Source of the DNA: Trametopsis cervina
Taxonomy: Eukaryota; Basidiomycota; Agaricomycetes; Polyporales; Irpicaceae
Length of the DNA: 64,000 nucleotides
Assembly (NCBI GenBank): GCA_022385755.1
Contig: MU278348.1
Location: 345,035-409,034 of the forward strand
Direction: 5' to 3'
Positions within the stretch are counted from its first letter, which is position 1. Every line of letters starts with the position of its first letter. The notes beneath the pieces are model-generated. The model was not told the origin of the DNA, ran no database searches, and was given only the letters and a program-made list of their open reading frames with translations. The position numbers were made by a program, and so were the translations under genes. Positions 1 through 11,975 of the stretch are shown piece after piece.

Positions 1-54
1 TGATTATCGCTGCCGAAAACGGTTGAGCACGTATATAGCTCCAGGAGGTGTGGA

Positions 55-1375
55 ATGAGTCTGCAAACGGCCCTCCGTCGCATCTCTCTGCAGACCCGTC
101 ATCTATCTTCGTCCGCCACAATGTCCCGTCAGTTTACACGCTGTCTTTTGGTCTCAGTTCGTCGTCCTAACCAGCCAGCTCATCGCAGAGTACACCACCC
201 GCATCATCGGCGCCCCCAACACGCTTGGTGAGTAACAGCACAAGGAAGGATGGTTCCGAAGCTGATGATGCTTTTGCCCACCAGACCACCGTGTTTTCAT
301 CGAGAAGGACCAGACGGTCGTCTCCCCCTTCCATGACATCCCCCTCTTCGCTGACGCTAACAATGGCATCTTCAACATGGTCGTTGAGGTACCCCGCTGG
401 ACCAACGCGAAGATGGAGATCTCCAAGGAGGAGCCTTTGAACCCCATCAAGCAGGATATCAAGAAAGGCCGTCTGCGCTTCGTCCGCAACTGCTTCCCCC
501 ACCACGGCTACATCTGGAACTACGGCGCATTCCCTCAGGTGCGTCATAGCGATAAAATTTCTCTTTATTGGTCATTATCTCTTATGCGATGCGGCTTCAT
601 AGACCTGGGAGGATCCCCAATCAGTCCACCCCGAGACCAAGGCCAAGGGTGACAATGACCCACTTGACGTCTGCGAAATCGGTGAACAGGTCGGATATGT
701 TGGTCAGGTCAAGCAGGTCAAGGTTCTTGGTGTCATGGCACTGCTTGATGAGGGCGAGACCGACTGGAAAGTCATCGTTGTCGACGTCAACGACCCCCTG
801 GCCAGCAAGCTGAACGACATTGAGGACCTCGAACTCAACCTCCCCGGCCTGACCCGTGCAACAAACGAGTGGTTCAAGTAAGCGTCACACGACTTTACAT
901 CCTTTGCATAGGAACATACGAGAGACTGGAACTGATTCCACGCTGTCCTTCAGGATCTACAAGATCCCCGATGGCAAGCCCGAAAACCAGTTTGCGTTCT
1001 CAGGCGAGGCGAAGAACAAGAAGTACGCCACCGAAATCATCCACGAGTGCCACGAGGCCTGGCGCAGGCTCGTTAGTGGCCAGAGCCCGGCCAAGACCGC
1101 CTCCTACGACCTCTCCATGTGCGTCTCACAGTCCTTGTATCGATAGAACGGCAATGAATCTAACTATTCTCTAGCGCGAACACTACTCTTCCTGACACCA
1201 CCGGCTACACCACCAAGAGTGACCAGCTCTACCAGAGCATCCCCCCTGACTCCAGGAAGCCCCCTGCTCCGATTGACCCTGCCAGTGAGTGCATTTTTAT
1301 GCGTTACGCCAACAATGTCGTCTTATGCCCGTACCAGTCTCCAAGTGGTTCTACATCGCCTCTGCTCAGGTATAG
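55..1375 (+). CDS. IPP1: Inorganic pyrophosphatase (family I, soluble)
   Basis: Hydrolyses pyrophosphate to two phosphates in the cytosol, pulling biosynthetic reactions forward. Reading by splice consensus gives about seven exons: about 55-130, a short second exon to about 230, then 287-538, 603-877, 954-1118, 1175-1284 and 1338-1375. The product carries the family landmarks [49 protein letters not shown] and the metal-binding signature [11 protein letters not shown], followed by [19 protein letters not shown]. The C-terminus ([10 protein letters not shown]) fits fungal enzymes. The ATG at 55 would add about 20 residues before the conserved start, which looks like a possible mitochondrial-type leader ([20 protein letters not shown]); the ATG at 121 would give the ordinary cytosolic form. 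The first donor (GTTTAC) is weak, so exons 1-2 are the least certain part. It converges on POM152. Confidence 0.93.
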
Positions 1376-1685
1376 ATATCTCCCTTCGTATGAATGTAAA
1401 AGTAACACAATCGAGAATAACGGTATCCTTTTCTTTGCGTCTGCCCACGCCATCAAAATCAACGTTGTGCCATCCAGGACCCCAGCCCTCGCTCGCGCAT
1501 CTGAGTGCACAATCCCTATCCAGGAGCATCCGGTCGCTTTTTCATCGCATTATATATTGCATCACGAAGTGGTACTTTGTGCACGTCGTGGCGTGACCGA
1601 TGGAGAAATGATTACTATCTAAAGCTACATATATACTCTACCCGTAAGTGTAAGCACAGTCCGAAGAGAAAAGTCTCTCGGACTC

Positions 1686-4600
1686 TTAGCGTGTTTTGTC
1701 AAGCGTGCCGTCAGGCTGCGCTGGTGGGTATCGACAATATCGGTCTGAGATGAACGTTATTGTCCATGTTCCTATGAACAGGCGCGGGTTCAGTAAGAAT
1801 CACGGAATCTTAGCACAAAAACGCACCTTCCAATGCAGAGAATATTGAATATTCATTTGTAGTCACCCCAGAGACTGTATGTGTCTCTAGTACTTTGCCC
1901 TGTACGCCCTTCTTCGTACTCAGCTCGGCTCGCTGGTACGTGAACGTGAATGGCGGCTCGCCCACGAGCGTGAACACGATCTCGGCTTGGTCACCTGGAT
2001 CCCATATCCTGTCAGACAATAGATGCAATTACGTACCCGGTAAACCACGCACCTTCATGTATGTCCTGTACCACTCTCTTCCCATGCCCCACCTGAGCGG
2101 ACGGCAAAGGGTGCACCAAATATCTCAGATCCGTAACGGCAGTCTTGCACATCTTTTGTTGGTGCGCTATCGATGTCACCGCGAAATCACCCGCTTGCTG
2201 TTGGATAATCGAGAACGGCGACACCTTGGCTTCTTGCGTGTGGGATTTACCGTTAATACGATATCTGTAATGGTGTTCAGTAAGATAGAGGGTAAATCTA
2301 GCAAGCGCGTCAATCCATACCCAATTGTCCAAGGAGGTGTTCCCTCCAGTTGGAACTGCGCCACCTCGCCCATACAGAAATGTTCCCTCCTATCGAATGG
2401 CACAATAGCAGCCGTCTCCGCAACGTCCAACCATATTGACCGGTACAGAGGATCAGGGATGGTATGTTCACATCCCGAGACATCCATCACGGAGTCGATT
2501 GTGACTTGGTGAGGGCCAATCGACTTGAAGATGTAGGCCGGGATGTTCAACTTCCAATTGTGTTCGGGGACGACTAGGGACTCGTGATGCACCTCGCTGG
2601 CGGCCAGGTTCTTGATGCTGAGCTGCACGGAGAAAGGAGGAGTCCCAGATAGGTGGATAACACCATCAGAGCTACTGTCATGTGGGACGAGCGCGTCGTT
2701 AAGGCAGTAAGTAATCCTATTGCGGTTCTTGAAACGAGCAGAAGGGCGTTGCAGGACTTGTTGTTCGAACACGAGTCGTTGTGAGCGTGGGATAACAGCG
2801 TTTTTGTTCTTTGCCAGCGGGTATGCTGCATCTCCGATCTGTTTGACTTCGTAGTAAATTCTCGCCGCTTCGGAGGTGTGCAGTTGGAATCGTGTTCGTG
2901 GCTGAATGCTACTGAACGTAGGCTGGTCCAGGATCTTTGTACCACCCGCTTCTCCATCTCGAGCAACGTTGTACATGATCTGGAATGGAGGTCGACCTGT
3001 CAGATCCAAGTCTACATGGTCGCTATTACCTTCGCAGATTGGTGGCAAGATGTGCGAAGTATTGTATGGTTCGAACGTGGCCACGGTCTCAGGAGACAGC
3101 TTGGCGATAGGTCGAGGAACCCAATCGACGAGATAATCAGCGCTGTCCTCGAACACAGAACCAGGGCATTGCGAATCGGAAACCTATGCGATATAAGCGA
3201 CTGCTAGGCCACGAAAAGTAAAACCATACCTCTGTGATCTCGTACAAACCCTTCTCAGTAACCCTGAGTTCGTCATTGGGCGTATGAAGGGTCTCTGTGA
3301 AGATGCGCTGAGGAGCCTCAGCACGTCGATACTTCAATCTCCAAGGCTACTAATCTGTGAGTCAGGTGTCCAAAAACTGAAAGGAGTAAAAGAAGCTCAC
3401 CCCGTCACCAGTGAGACGTAACGGCAGTGTCGCCCTATCGCCCTCGAGAATAGTGACCTTGCGCTTGTTTTGTGCGCCATAGAATTTGGCTGTCGGCTTC
3501 ACAGAAGGTTGAGCAGCTGTCTCTCACCCAAATTTGGGATACATACCTTGACTCTTCTGACGTTCACAGCGACGCCAGGTACAGATATACTCCGTTTACA
3601 TCCGTACGCGTCCTCCACACTCACTACGTTCTGTTAGAGGAGCTGTTGATATGCTTGGGTAGGATACTCACCAAGATCAATCTCAAAGGAGCCGCCATTC
3701 TTGTCGATAATCGCAGGAATGGGGATCTGTATACGTTCCCGGTGCTTCTGTATCTTCGAAATCTGTATAAGCTCAGAACCCTTGGGACCCACAACCCGAA
3801 GCTCCAGGTTCCAAGGCCCGGTACCCTAAATAAACGCGGGATATTCAACTTCCGTCACCCCATAGACCCAGAGGTAAAATAGTTACCTTCAAGTCAACTT
3901 CAACGTCCACCTTGTCGCCCGAACAGCTGCTGATTCGCTTCCTACCTCTCGATCCCGGAGAATTGTGCGCAAAGTCAGCAGACGCAGGCGGGTGGACGAC
4001 TTGGTCGACACTCGGGCCGTTCAAAGCCACCTTCTTGTAGTTCGCGTCGCTGAGCTGGACAAACTTGAAGATGTAGTGCCCGCTGTGCTCCGGCTGTATA
4101 GTCAGCTCGCCTCGCGAGCTCGGGAAGGTCTGTGCACGTTCCCTCGGGGCCTCCTTGTCCTTCTGCGAGGTGTAGTATACCTGGAACGGAGGGGTGCCGT
4201 GCAAAACGAGGGAAGCGGATACACCGGTGTCACCAGAGCTACATAGTCGTTAAACCACCTGTATCACACCACCTAAGGACCACTTACCATTCATGAATCT
4301 TCTTCCACTCAATCTCCGCCGTAGGAATCGGCCGTTCGACAACCTGACATGTGTCGGGGCTGAGGACATCACCCTCGCAGTACTTTCCATGCACGCGCGT
4401 GATGGAGTACTCTCCAGGCGCAGACGCGCGGAAAGAGATCTCCGTCCTGTTCTCCTGCGTGTGCAGCGTCTTCACCCATGGCTTCTGCTTCTTGCTACCA
4501 GACTCGGCCTCGTCGGCAGTTGGCTTGTATGCTATCTGCACGTCCAGCGGGTAGTCCAATTTGTCCGCCGACCTCGCGTCGATCGTCAGGCCCGCGTCTG

Positions 4601-6221
4601 AACCAATCAGGAGGGCGGCGGGGTTCCCAGGTCCGCAGCCACTGAAGGCGACGCTCGGACGCTTCAATACCGTCACGGAGCGCGTTGTGCTCGCGTGCGT
4701 TGTGGTAGAGCCGTCGGTGTTGGCCTGTACTGTGTTTCCGAGTGCGTCCGTGACAGATTCGAGCACGTACGAGTGCCTGCCCAGCGCATCCAAGGAGACC
4801 CCCAACGGCACAGAGAGTTGTTCGGGCCGCCTGCGAGATGTGGTGACCGACCGACGGGTGTCTGTTGACGAATGTACGTCTCCAACTTCAATCCCCTCGA
4901 CCATGAAAGCCTCACGTCTCCCATTCACGTCTTTGTGCCACCTCAGGCTCAGCGGAGGAACGCCGTACACGTCGATGTTCAGCTCGAGCTCCTCTCCAGA
5001 ACCGCTTGCGAGAGCAGGGGCGGCGCATCGGGTCGACTGCGCCTCAGAAAGCGCGCTGCTCGGAGAGAATGTCGCGCGCGGGCAGGGCACCACGGGGATC
5101 TCGGTCGGATACACCAGCCGTGCCTCCACAGTCGAAGAGTCCATAACGCGTTCAAGACGAACGACACCTGGTTTGGTCAGGCGAATATGGACGAGGCTTT
5201 GGCTGCGCTGGAGCGACGACGCAGAGCCGTGCGTGTCAGACGATTCAGCGTCCTCGTCTTCGTCGTCATATTCATCATAATCGTCTGCTTCCCGTTTGGC
5301 GGAAGCTGCCACCCGAGCAACCTGCAGTGACTCCTGCCTCGTAGCTTCAATCGCCTTCAGGTCCCTCGCACTCAGCTCGAAGCGTTCCACTTTGCCCACT
5401 GCGTTAGAAGGCACCGTCTCGTCGTACCCCAGTGGCGTGAGCGTATATCTGATGCTCGTCGGGCTTGTGTTATTGAGTAGTACCGGTATCAGGACGGTCT
5501 GGCCGGGGGATGCAATGCAGAACGTTTGCACGTAGGGGTTGAGCTGTGCGGTGCTTATGGGCGACATGCGGACGGTGTGTTGGCCAAGCAGGTGCTCATC
5601 CTTGCCGCCATTGTATCCTATGAGACTTCCGATACCGAGATTGTTCGCGACCTCGCCAATGCTGAACCGCGGTGCTGTAGACGCTACGTCTCCGGGGTCT
5701 GCAGCTAATGAGTTTATGTACGTCCCTTGAGCTCTCATAGTACTCACTCGTAAACCGTATAGTGGGCAGAATACTCCACGCGCCGCCCAGACCAAGATTC
5801 ACGCTCACCGCGCCAAACAGAAACCCGTCTAAGAGCCATAGCATGAGGATCTGCACGACCACAACCGACTTGGTGTAGTTGAGCCGTGGTATGCGAAGCG
5901 TGGCGAGGACGGTGCAGTAGAGGAAGTCGACGAACAGCCATTTAAACGCGTATCGCGCATTGTGGCCGTCAATGAAGAGGTACCTGAAGACGTCGAAGAC
6001 TTTGATAGCCTGAACACCACCGTCAGCGTGAAGAAGCAGAGCGTAGAATGTGGCTACGGCCAGAGGGTGGTGTACCATGACATGCAGTAGAAGAGGGACA
6101 GCAGACGTACCTGACAGAGTGCGCCTAAGCTGAGATAGTACAACCGTTGCGACGGTACATCAACGATGTTCTCCGAAATGAGTGGCTTCTCCTCTGGCGG
6201 TTTGGGTGCTTCCGTGGACAT
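1686..6221 (-). CDS. POM152: Nuclear pore membrane glycoprotein Pom152
   Basis: Integral membrane nucleoporin of the luminal ring that anchors the nuclear pore in the nuclear envelope. I place the start at 6221 (MSTEAPKPPEEKPLI); exon 1 ends at LGALCQ and is followed by a short intron. Next come hydrophobic segments (WLFVDFLYCTVLATL; VVVQILMLWLLDGFLFGAV), then the hallmark stretch LNPYVQTFCIASPGQ and VLIPVLLNN with a TPLGY end. The rest is a long array of Ig-like repeats of the form 'GxPPFxxxY' (for example HGTPPFQVYYT, GRPPFQIMYN, GTPPFSVQLS, GEPPFTFTYQ), as known for the luminal part of Pom152. The last exon reads from an acceptor near 1758 and gives SDRYCRYPPAQPDG and a stop at 1686; unspliced sequence would instead stop at 1810. 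About ten introns give roughly 1,250-1,300 residues, the family size. A segment rich in Asp and Glu lies around 5220-5290. Confidence 0.92.
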
Positions 6222-6514
6222 GATCGCCTACGGCAGCGGAAGAAATGCTGTCAAATACGTGCAGCTAGTCGTGAAAACGTCTCGTCTAGTTCATAAAATA
6301 CGTGTGCCGGCCAAATACGTGAGCAGAGAACAGAAGGGGGGGAGGAGGTCGTGCAGGGAGCAGAGGCGGGTGGAGGTAGGAGGACAGGACAATGAACGCT
6401 TCACGTCAAGAAACGCGTGACCGCATTCCCTTAGTAAGCGCCCGCAGCCACAAGCGCGAAGCGAAGACGATCTCGGGGGCGCCAAAAATTCTTTGAAAGT
6501 AAACTCCTGCAATC
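6222..6514. promoter_or_regulatory. Shared promoter between POM152 and RRP1
   Basis: This 293-bp gap lies between two divergent start codons and must hold both 5' UTRs and promoters. I see no clear TATA box; the sequence is GC-rich with purine runs (about 6330-6390), in keeping with housekeeping genes. No coding potential is evident. Confidence 0.5.
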
Positions 6515-7734
6515 ATGGTCGCCGCCGCCGCCTCGACGTCTGCGCAAGCAAATGCCCCGCCGCTGGGCAAACATCTAGCTTCTACTGGTACGTTTCTAAG
6601 CTGTGAGGGATGTTATATGAGGGCGCTTGACTGACGTGGTACAGCAAGACAAGAAAACGAGGGATAAGGCCGTGAAGGACCTCTCTGTCTTCCTCTCGGA
6701 CCCCGCGCGGGCGGCGATGCCGCCCGCTGAGATGGCGAAGCTCTGGAAGGGCATATTCTACTGTACGCCTCCCTCCTCCCTCTCCGCGTGGTTTTTGTGC
6801 TGATCAGCGGGACGGGCAGGCTTCTGGATGTCCGACAAGCCGCTCGTGCAGCAGGCCCTCGCGTCCTCTCTCGCCGAACTCCTCCTCTCCATACCGACTC
6901 CAACCACCGCTCTCGAATTTTTGCGTGGCTTCTGGGAATCGACCGTGAGAGAATGGGCAGGGATTGACCGCTACCGGTGAGCACACACCCCTTCCGCCTG
7001 CCCATCCGTCACGAGACACTGACGGCTCGAGCAGGATAGATAAATTCTACATGCTCATCCGTCGGTTCACGAACGCCGCCTTCCGCCTCTTAATGCGCGA
7101 GAGCTGGCCTGCGCCCCTCTGCGCGCAGTACACCGACATCCTCACCGCACGCGGCGGGCCGCTCTGGTGAGTCCCCCTTCCGCCTCTTCCAACCCTCGCT
7201 AATACGACGCCGGATAGCCCGGACGACATCAAAGTCCCACCCAGCCTTGCCTACCACCTCGCGGACATCTACCTCGAAGAGCTCGACAAGGCATTTGCCT
7301 CTTCAGAGCAGCCGTCACCTGCGCCGCTGTCTCTGGTCATGGACCCCTTCTTTTCGCTCGCCGCGCGCACGGGCACAAAAACCGTAGTGCAGCGTGTTCA
7401 GAGTGCAGTATTGGACCCTCTGTTCTCTGCGCTAGATGAGCACAACAACGGCTCAGATGAAGAAGAGGACGAGGAAGACGACGAAGAGGATGCAGATGCA
7501 GCGAGACATCGCAAACGACCGCGCCTGAGCGCCCCTGAATACTCCCACGTCCTCTCGAGCTCATGTCTGGTCAACTCAGAAGAGGAGGGTGCGCTGTCCG
7601 CTGGGGCACTCAAGAAGGGGCTGTTGAAGCGGCTGTTCGAGGTGGCGAGCGACGAGCGGACGCGCGATGCCAATCGACGGAAGATGTACGCGTTCTGGAA
7701 GAGCCATGCAGACGACGCTGAGGAGAGCGATTGA
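6515..7734 (+). CDS. RRP1: Ribosomal RNA processing protein Rrp1 (Nop52 family)
   Basis: Nucleolar factor for 60S subunit maturation (27S pre-rRNA and ITS processing). The start MVAAAASTSAQ at 6515 leads, after an intron of about 55 nt, to a conserved N-terminal domain: [67 protein letters not shown]. The WKG(I/L)FYCxWMSDKPLxQQ block and the DKFY/LIRR block are diagnostic of the Nop52/Rrp1 family. The last exon (about 7218-7734) ends in a strongly acidic tract (DEEEDEEDDEEDADA, near 7455-7500) followed by basic clusters (HRKRPR), typical for nucleolar proteins. Five or so exons give about 330 residues, near the size of short fungal homologues. It converges on the aspartic protease, whose stop lies 330 bp away. 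Confidence 0.9.
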
Positions 7735-8063
7735 GTAGTCCGCATTGTCTAGTATTTTGCTTTTACTACCGCCTTGTCTATACATATTTGTTTTGCACAC
7801 TATATTTGCTCTAGCGGCTGACAACGAATTGGGTTGTCATGATAAAATGGTATCCCCATTGCCATGCTCAATGCCTAAACTACAAGCGTGTATTCTATGC
7901 TCATGGTACATTCCACTTCAAAGAAACCATTAAGATGCGCACACACTAACGATTATTTAAATCCACAGCAAATCCACAGCACACACAGCACGTAAGTCCG
8001 TCCAAAGCAAAGGTCCGAGGTCGTCGCGCGTCGTTATAAAACAAAAAAGGCAATCAACCCTCG
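7735..8063. other. 3'-3' intergenic spacer
   Basis: AT-richer spacer of 329 bp between the stop codons of RRP1 and the aspartic protease. It should contain both 3' UTRs. It includes an AT-rich run near 7940-7970 (ttatttaaatccacagc), but I can define no terminator or gene. Confidence 0.4.
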
Positions 8064-9991
8064 TTACAGCCCAACGCAGAACGCGAGCACGCCCCCGAGC
8101 AGCGCCGACACCACCAACGTCGCGGGCACACGCACCGCCGCGAACGCGGGGAGCGCGCCGCTCGTGCTGCTGCTGCCCGTCGGCGAGACGGACGCGACGG
8201 CGCCGATCGTGGCGGATGGCACGGCTGCGTCGCCGCTGTTCTGACTTAGCGCGGTTGAGGAGAGCGCAGCGAAGCCGACTTGCTTCGGGCTCGATTGGTA
8301 CACGCTGTACACGTTTTTCTACACACATACACACATATCAGCACAGATCTCGCGCTGAGGAGAAAGAGGGAGGGGTGCTTACGAGGAACGTGTCGCCCAT
8401 GATAATCGCGGGCGCGACGGTGCCTGTGTTATCCACCGGGAAGAACGCGCTAACGCACGTATCCTCGTCGAGTTGCTGCAGCATAAAGTCCGCGGGGGAG
8501 ATCGTCCAAGTCACCGTGCTCGAGCCCCAGCCAACTTCGACCGTCGGGTTGTCCGAGCATGCTACGCGCGACAAACAAACTCTATCAGCTGATGTGACGG
8601 AGGTTTGTGTTGGGATGTGCACTCACGATATTGGTAGTACCCATCTGAGCGCTGTTGGCTACCCGGCACATTGGCGAAGATGCTCGTGAGGATGCTGGAG
8701 GGAACACCAGCGCCTGTAGTACCAGTGTCGATCGCCGCCCATGCATCTTGGCCAGTCGGCAAGCTAATGCTGTTGCCGTTGATCTTGAGCGCTGATACAA
8801 CAATGTGAGGATCATGCAGAATAACAGACGTTACACGGTTCGCTTACTCGTGAGCTCCTGGATCCAGTACCCAGGTGCACCATCCGGAACCGGCTGGAAA
8901 TCAATGTTGCCTGTGAACAGGCTCGAGTTCGTGTCGCCCAGCGTGAAGGTCCCACCGAGCTCGGTCTTCGAAGCTTGCGTGTTGTTGGAGAACCGGGTCA
9001 GCTGGAAGGCGAACAGCGGCTTGTCGAGCGCGCCCGAGGTCTCTGCTAGCGCTTGCCAGAATGGGGTGACCCCGGACGACGCAATGGTATCGAAGCCAAG
9101 GCCCATCAGCCCCGACAGCGGTGACTGCAGGAGATTCGAGGTCGTGGCATTGACGACACCTGCAACGGACTGAGTTTTTGTGGGCGAAAGCGATAACGAG
9201 GATGACTAACCAAATGTCTGGTTTAGCCCGAATCCCGCAAACTGTATCTGATCTCTACCCAGACCCCCCTGAGCGGCACCTGAACCATACCGAATGGAGA
9301 ATGGGGTGTTCAGATCCTGGAATGTCGACGAAGCTGCAATCGCACATCAGGATTTGCGGTAGCGATGAGTGCAAATTGCAGCTTACATTCGGGTGTGAAG
9401 AGCGCAATACCCTTCGAGCTGCGACCGGACTGTTGGCCGCCAGTAGCCACCCACAGGTCACTATAAATTTAGCAATTCCAAAATCAGACAACAAGGTTAA
9501 GGATGGGAACAGGGCGCTACGCACGCGGAGCCCGTGTCGAGAATGACGTTGAACGCGACGGGTGGGGTACCGACTGCTAGCGATCCGAAGTAACTGTGAC
9601 GTTGGTCAGGCACGGCGTACTAGCACAGTCCGATGGAGAAGAGATGACATACCTCGAGTCGAAGCCGAGATCGGTGAGCCTGCGGGCACAGTCGATTAGC
9701 CGCGCAGTCACCGCGAACAATGGGACAAGGGACTTACTGATTGAAACCCGACGACGCCCGCTTGGTCGCTGAGCCACCCATGCCGTACTTGGCCTCTGTG
9801 GCGAGCTTGTTGTTCTTGAGCCACTCATCGACGTCGGTGTTGTTGCCTCTGAGGTAATTTCTGCGGGACATCTGAATTGTTCGAACAGCACCAGGCTTGT
9901 TCGGAGTAGCAGCGGCATCTGCGTTCGGAACGGCGAGCGAGAGCACGAGGGTGAGAAGTCCAAGAGGCAACGGGTGCGACGCAGCGACCAT
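8064..9991 (-). CDS. Pepsin-like aspartic protease, probably GPI-anchored
   Basis: Secreted A1-family protease. The start at 9991 begins with a signal peptide (LGLLTLVLSLAVPNADA) and a propeptide rich in charged residues. The first catalytic motif, DTGSADLWVATGG, is assembled across an intron (near 9540 and 9455); the second is AAIDTGTTG (near 8735). Between them lie a conserved YGSG flap (SIRYGSGAAQGGLGRDQ) and GLMGLGF. Two cysteines bracket the C-terminal lobe (YPCSDNP and DTCVSAFF). After the catalytic domain (AIIMGDTFLKNVYSVYQ) comes a low-complexity Ser/Thr/Ala linker and a hydrophobic tail (LVVSALLGGVLAFCVGL) that ends the protein without a charged cytosolic segment. That layout suggests GPI addition or a tail anchor, which is inference. 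About nine exons give roughly 480 residues. Its substrate is not readable from sequence. Confidence 0.88.
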
Positions 9992-11067
9992 GTTGCGCAG
10001 ACGACGATGAAAGCGATTGAGAGAAGAGGGAGGAAGTAAGAGCGAGCAGGAGGGAGGAAGTCAGGACCCGCCTGAGGTAATATATGAAATGAAGGGAGAG
10101 GTGAGGAGAGAACAACCAAGCGTTGCTGCGGAGCTGTGCACCGGCATTGGGTGGATGATGACAAAATTGCAAGCGCAGGCCAGCCGCGCCCAGTGCCGAG
10201 GTGAATATACCATATATGGCAATCCTTCACACCGGATGATGGCAGACGCCCGCTCAAGCCCGGCTGCGATTGGTTGAGAGCACGCGCGGATGATGACACG
10301 CTCGTTCGTCTGCCACAGTTCTGCCATCGCTGCCAAGGCCCAGCCAGCATACGAGCGAATAGCAGGAAAGACTTGGAGGCGGCAGGCAGCGGCGAGGCAG
10401 TTGTACTAGGTGATGCTCTGATCTCGTAAGACTGCGCGGCGTTCAGGGGGATCCTTGGGGGCCCCGTATGTGGAGTGCAACGCTTATTTGACTTTGACCT
10501 GTGCAACGCATAAATGAGCGAGGCAGCAGAGGACCCAGCACGGTGAACACGTGCACGAACAGGTGGGGAGACCGGCGGAGGCAAGCAAGCGCAATCGATG
10601 CGGAACGGAACCTTTGTGCTTGAATCGCAGTAGGCACAGTGGGAATGGATACTGCGCAAACATAGCCATCGAGGGACACCGCCGTTTGTACGCACTCCGG
10701 TACCGCGCCGTCTTACTCACCAGCGTAACGTTCACTGACATCTTCCTACAGGCCGGACGCCCAGCTTCTATGGACGAGACGATCTGCTTACTCGACACGT
10801 ATGACTCTCCGTATACGGAACTCACGAGGATCACAGTATTGCGAATGCGCAAACGCCTTTAACAAGGATATATTCGCGCACAAACTATGCTGATCCAGCA
10901 GGCGCGAATGGTCCTATGTCGGCTACGTGAAAACCATTGCAGTCAATCAGCGATTATAACAATGGAAGCATACACAGTGAATCGGTTCTCACCATCGACA
11001 GATAAGATGGTCTCTTAGTTTGCTATGTGCCGTACGAGTCTTCAATTGACCGTTGGAGTTAGTCTTC
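9992..11067. other. Gene-poor spacer upstream of the aspartic protease
   Basis: About 1.1 kb without a convincing gene. The first 100-200 bp must hold the protease promoter; an AT-rich TATA-like run (gaggtaatatatgaaatg) lies near 10074-10091, upstream of the minus-strand start. Short open frames occur on both strands (for example 10551-10862) but have no recognisable domain, splice structure or codon pattern. An 18-nt stretch at 10376-10393 recurs directly at 11183-11200. Confidence 0.4.
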
Positions 11068-11302
11068 CAGCCGTTTACCAAACGATAGACGGGTCGTGAT
11101 GAAAACATACACAGACGGACTCAGTCGGTGTGAGAATATTATCACGTGCCCGCGTGTATCGGGGCGTTCTCATTCGTCCGTAGAGGCGGCAGGCAGCGGC
11201 AGAAGCTGATTTCGAAGCCAAATTGATCGCTCAGCCTCACTCAGCCAAATTCCGGCTGTGTGTGTGTTTCATCGCCTCCGTCTATCGTTTGGTAAACGGC
11301 TG
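11068..11302. mobile_element. MITE-like element with 25-bp perfect terminal inverted repeats
   Basis: Positions 11068-11092 and 11278-11302 are perfect reverse complements (25 of 25), both bordered by CAGCCG at the outer ends, giving a 235-bp non-coding unit. The outward extension is not complementary. The 8 bp on each side (tagtcttc and taatcgtg) agree at 5 of 8 positions, which could be a decayed 8-bp target duplication as made by hAT elements, but could equally be chance. No open frame of note lies inside. It is best described as a small non-autonomous DNA transposon or fold-back element; the superfamily is not settled. Confidence 0.6.
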
Positions 11303-11871
11303 TAATCGTGTCCGACGGGTGCAGTATAGTTTCGACATTTGAAAGCGCTGGATCATACTGGACTCGTCCTCTTTGCAGAACAACTACGACCACCACGCTC
11401 TATGTGTAAGAAAGGTACGCGGTGTACCTATCCATCCTAGACACGCTAACTGGACTACGTGCATCTAGCGTCTTAATTCGTACATCGCATCTGACTAGTG
11501 CGTGTAAAGGATGCCGAAGAGCGATAATGTTCTATCGACCATCAAAATCAGGAAATGAAGCGACTCTGAACGTCACGTTCCCCATTTTCGGTTGCGGAGG
11601 AACGACGTATGTGTGATATGCGAACTGTTCGTAGACACAGGATCGTGACGGCCTACCCACAGTACGCTTCTCCTTCTCGCAGATAAACATTCTCACAACA
11701 CTACTGAATCGCTAACCACAACCGCTCGCTCACGCTTTCCCCATCACCGTGCTATATCTTATCTTGAATTCAATAGCTCCAGAAATCGTTTCACAGGCGG
11801 TGTCCTAGAGACATGACAGATCTCGTCTATCCCTCGCGAGCTGCCAGAATGGAGCGAGTATGCTAACCACG

Positions 11872-11880
11872 TATATATAT
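11872..11880 (+). promoter_or_regulatory. TATA box of tandem membrane-protein gene, copy 1
   Basis: The run tatatatat lies 96 bp upstream of the ATG at 11976 and is kept in the second copy (14547-14554) at a similar distance. A CT-rich stretch (about 11885-11940) follows, the usual composition at fungal transcription starts. This position argues that the ATG at 11976 is the true start rather than an upstream exon carrying a signal peptide. Confidence 0.55.
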
Positions 11881-11975
11881 CGCTCGCGTCCAACCCGCTC
11901 CCCTTCCCCGCCCCCTTGTCTCTTCTCTTTCTCTCTGATTCTTTCGCCACCGCCCAAACAGGCCCTGCCGGCGGT

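Noticed and set aside
9577..10695. 372-codon minus-strand open frame across the aspartic protease start
   Set aside because: It is the antisense/other-frame shadow of the protease first exons plus its promoter; composition (Arg/Ser/Pro/Cys) is not protein-like, and the spliced protease frame carries the real motifs.
10376..11200. 18-nt direct repeat (gaggcggcaggcagcggc at 10376-10393 and 11183-11200)
   Set aside because: Short, GC-rich and without matching flanks; likely simple-sequence similarity, although the second copy lies within the inverted-repeat element.
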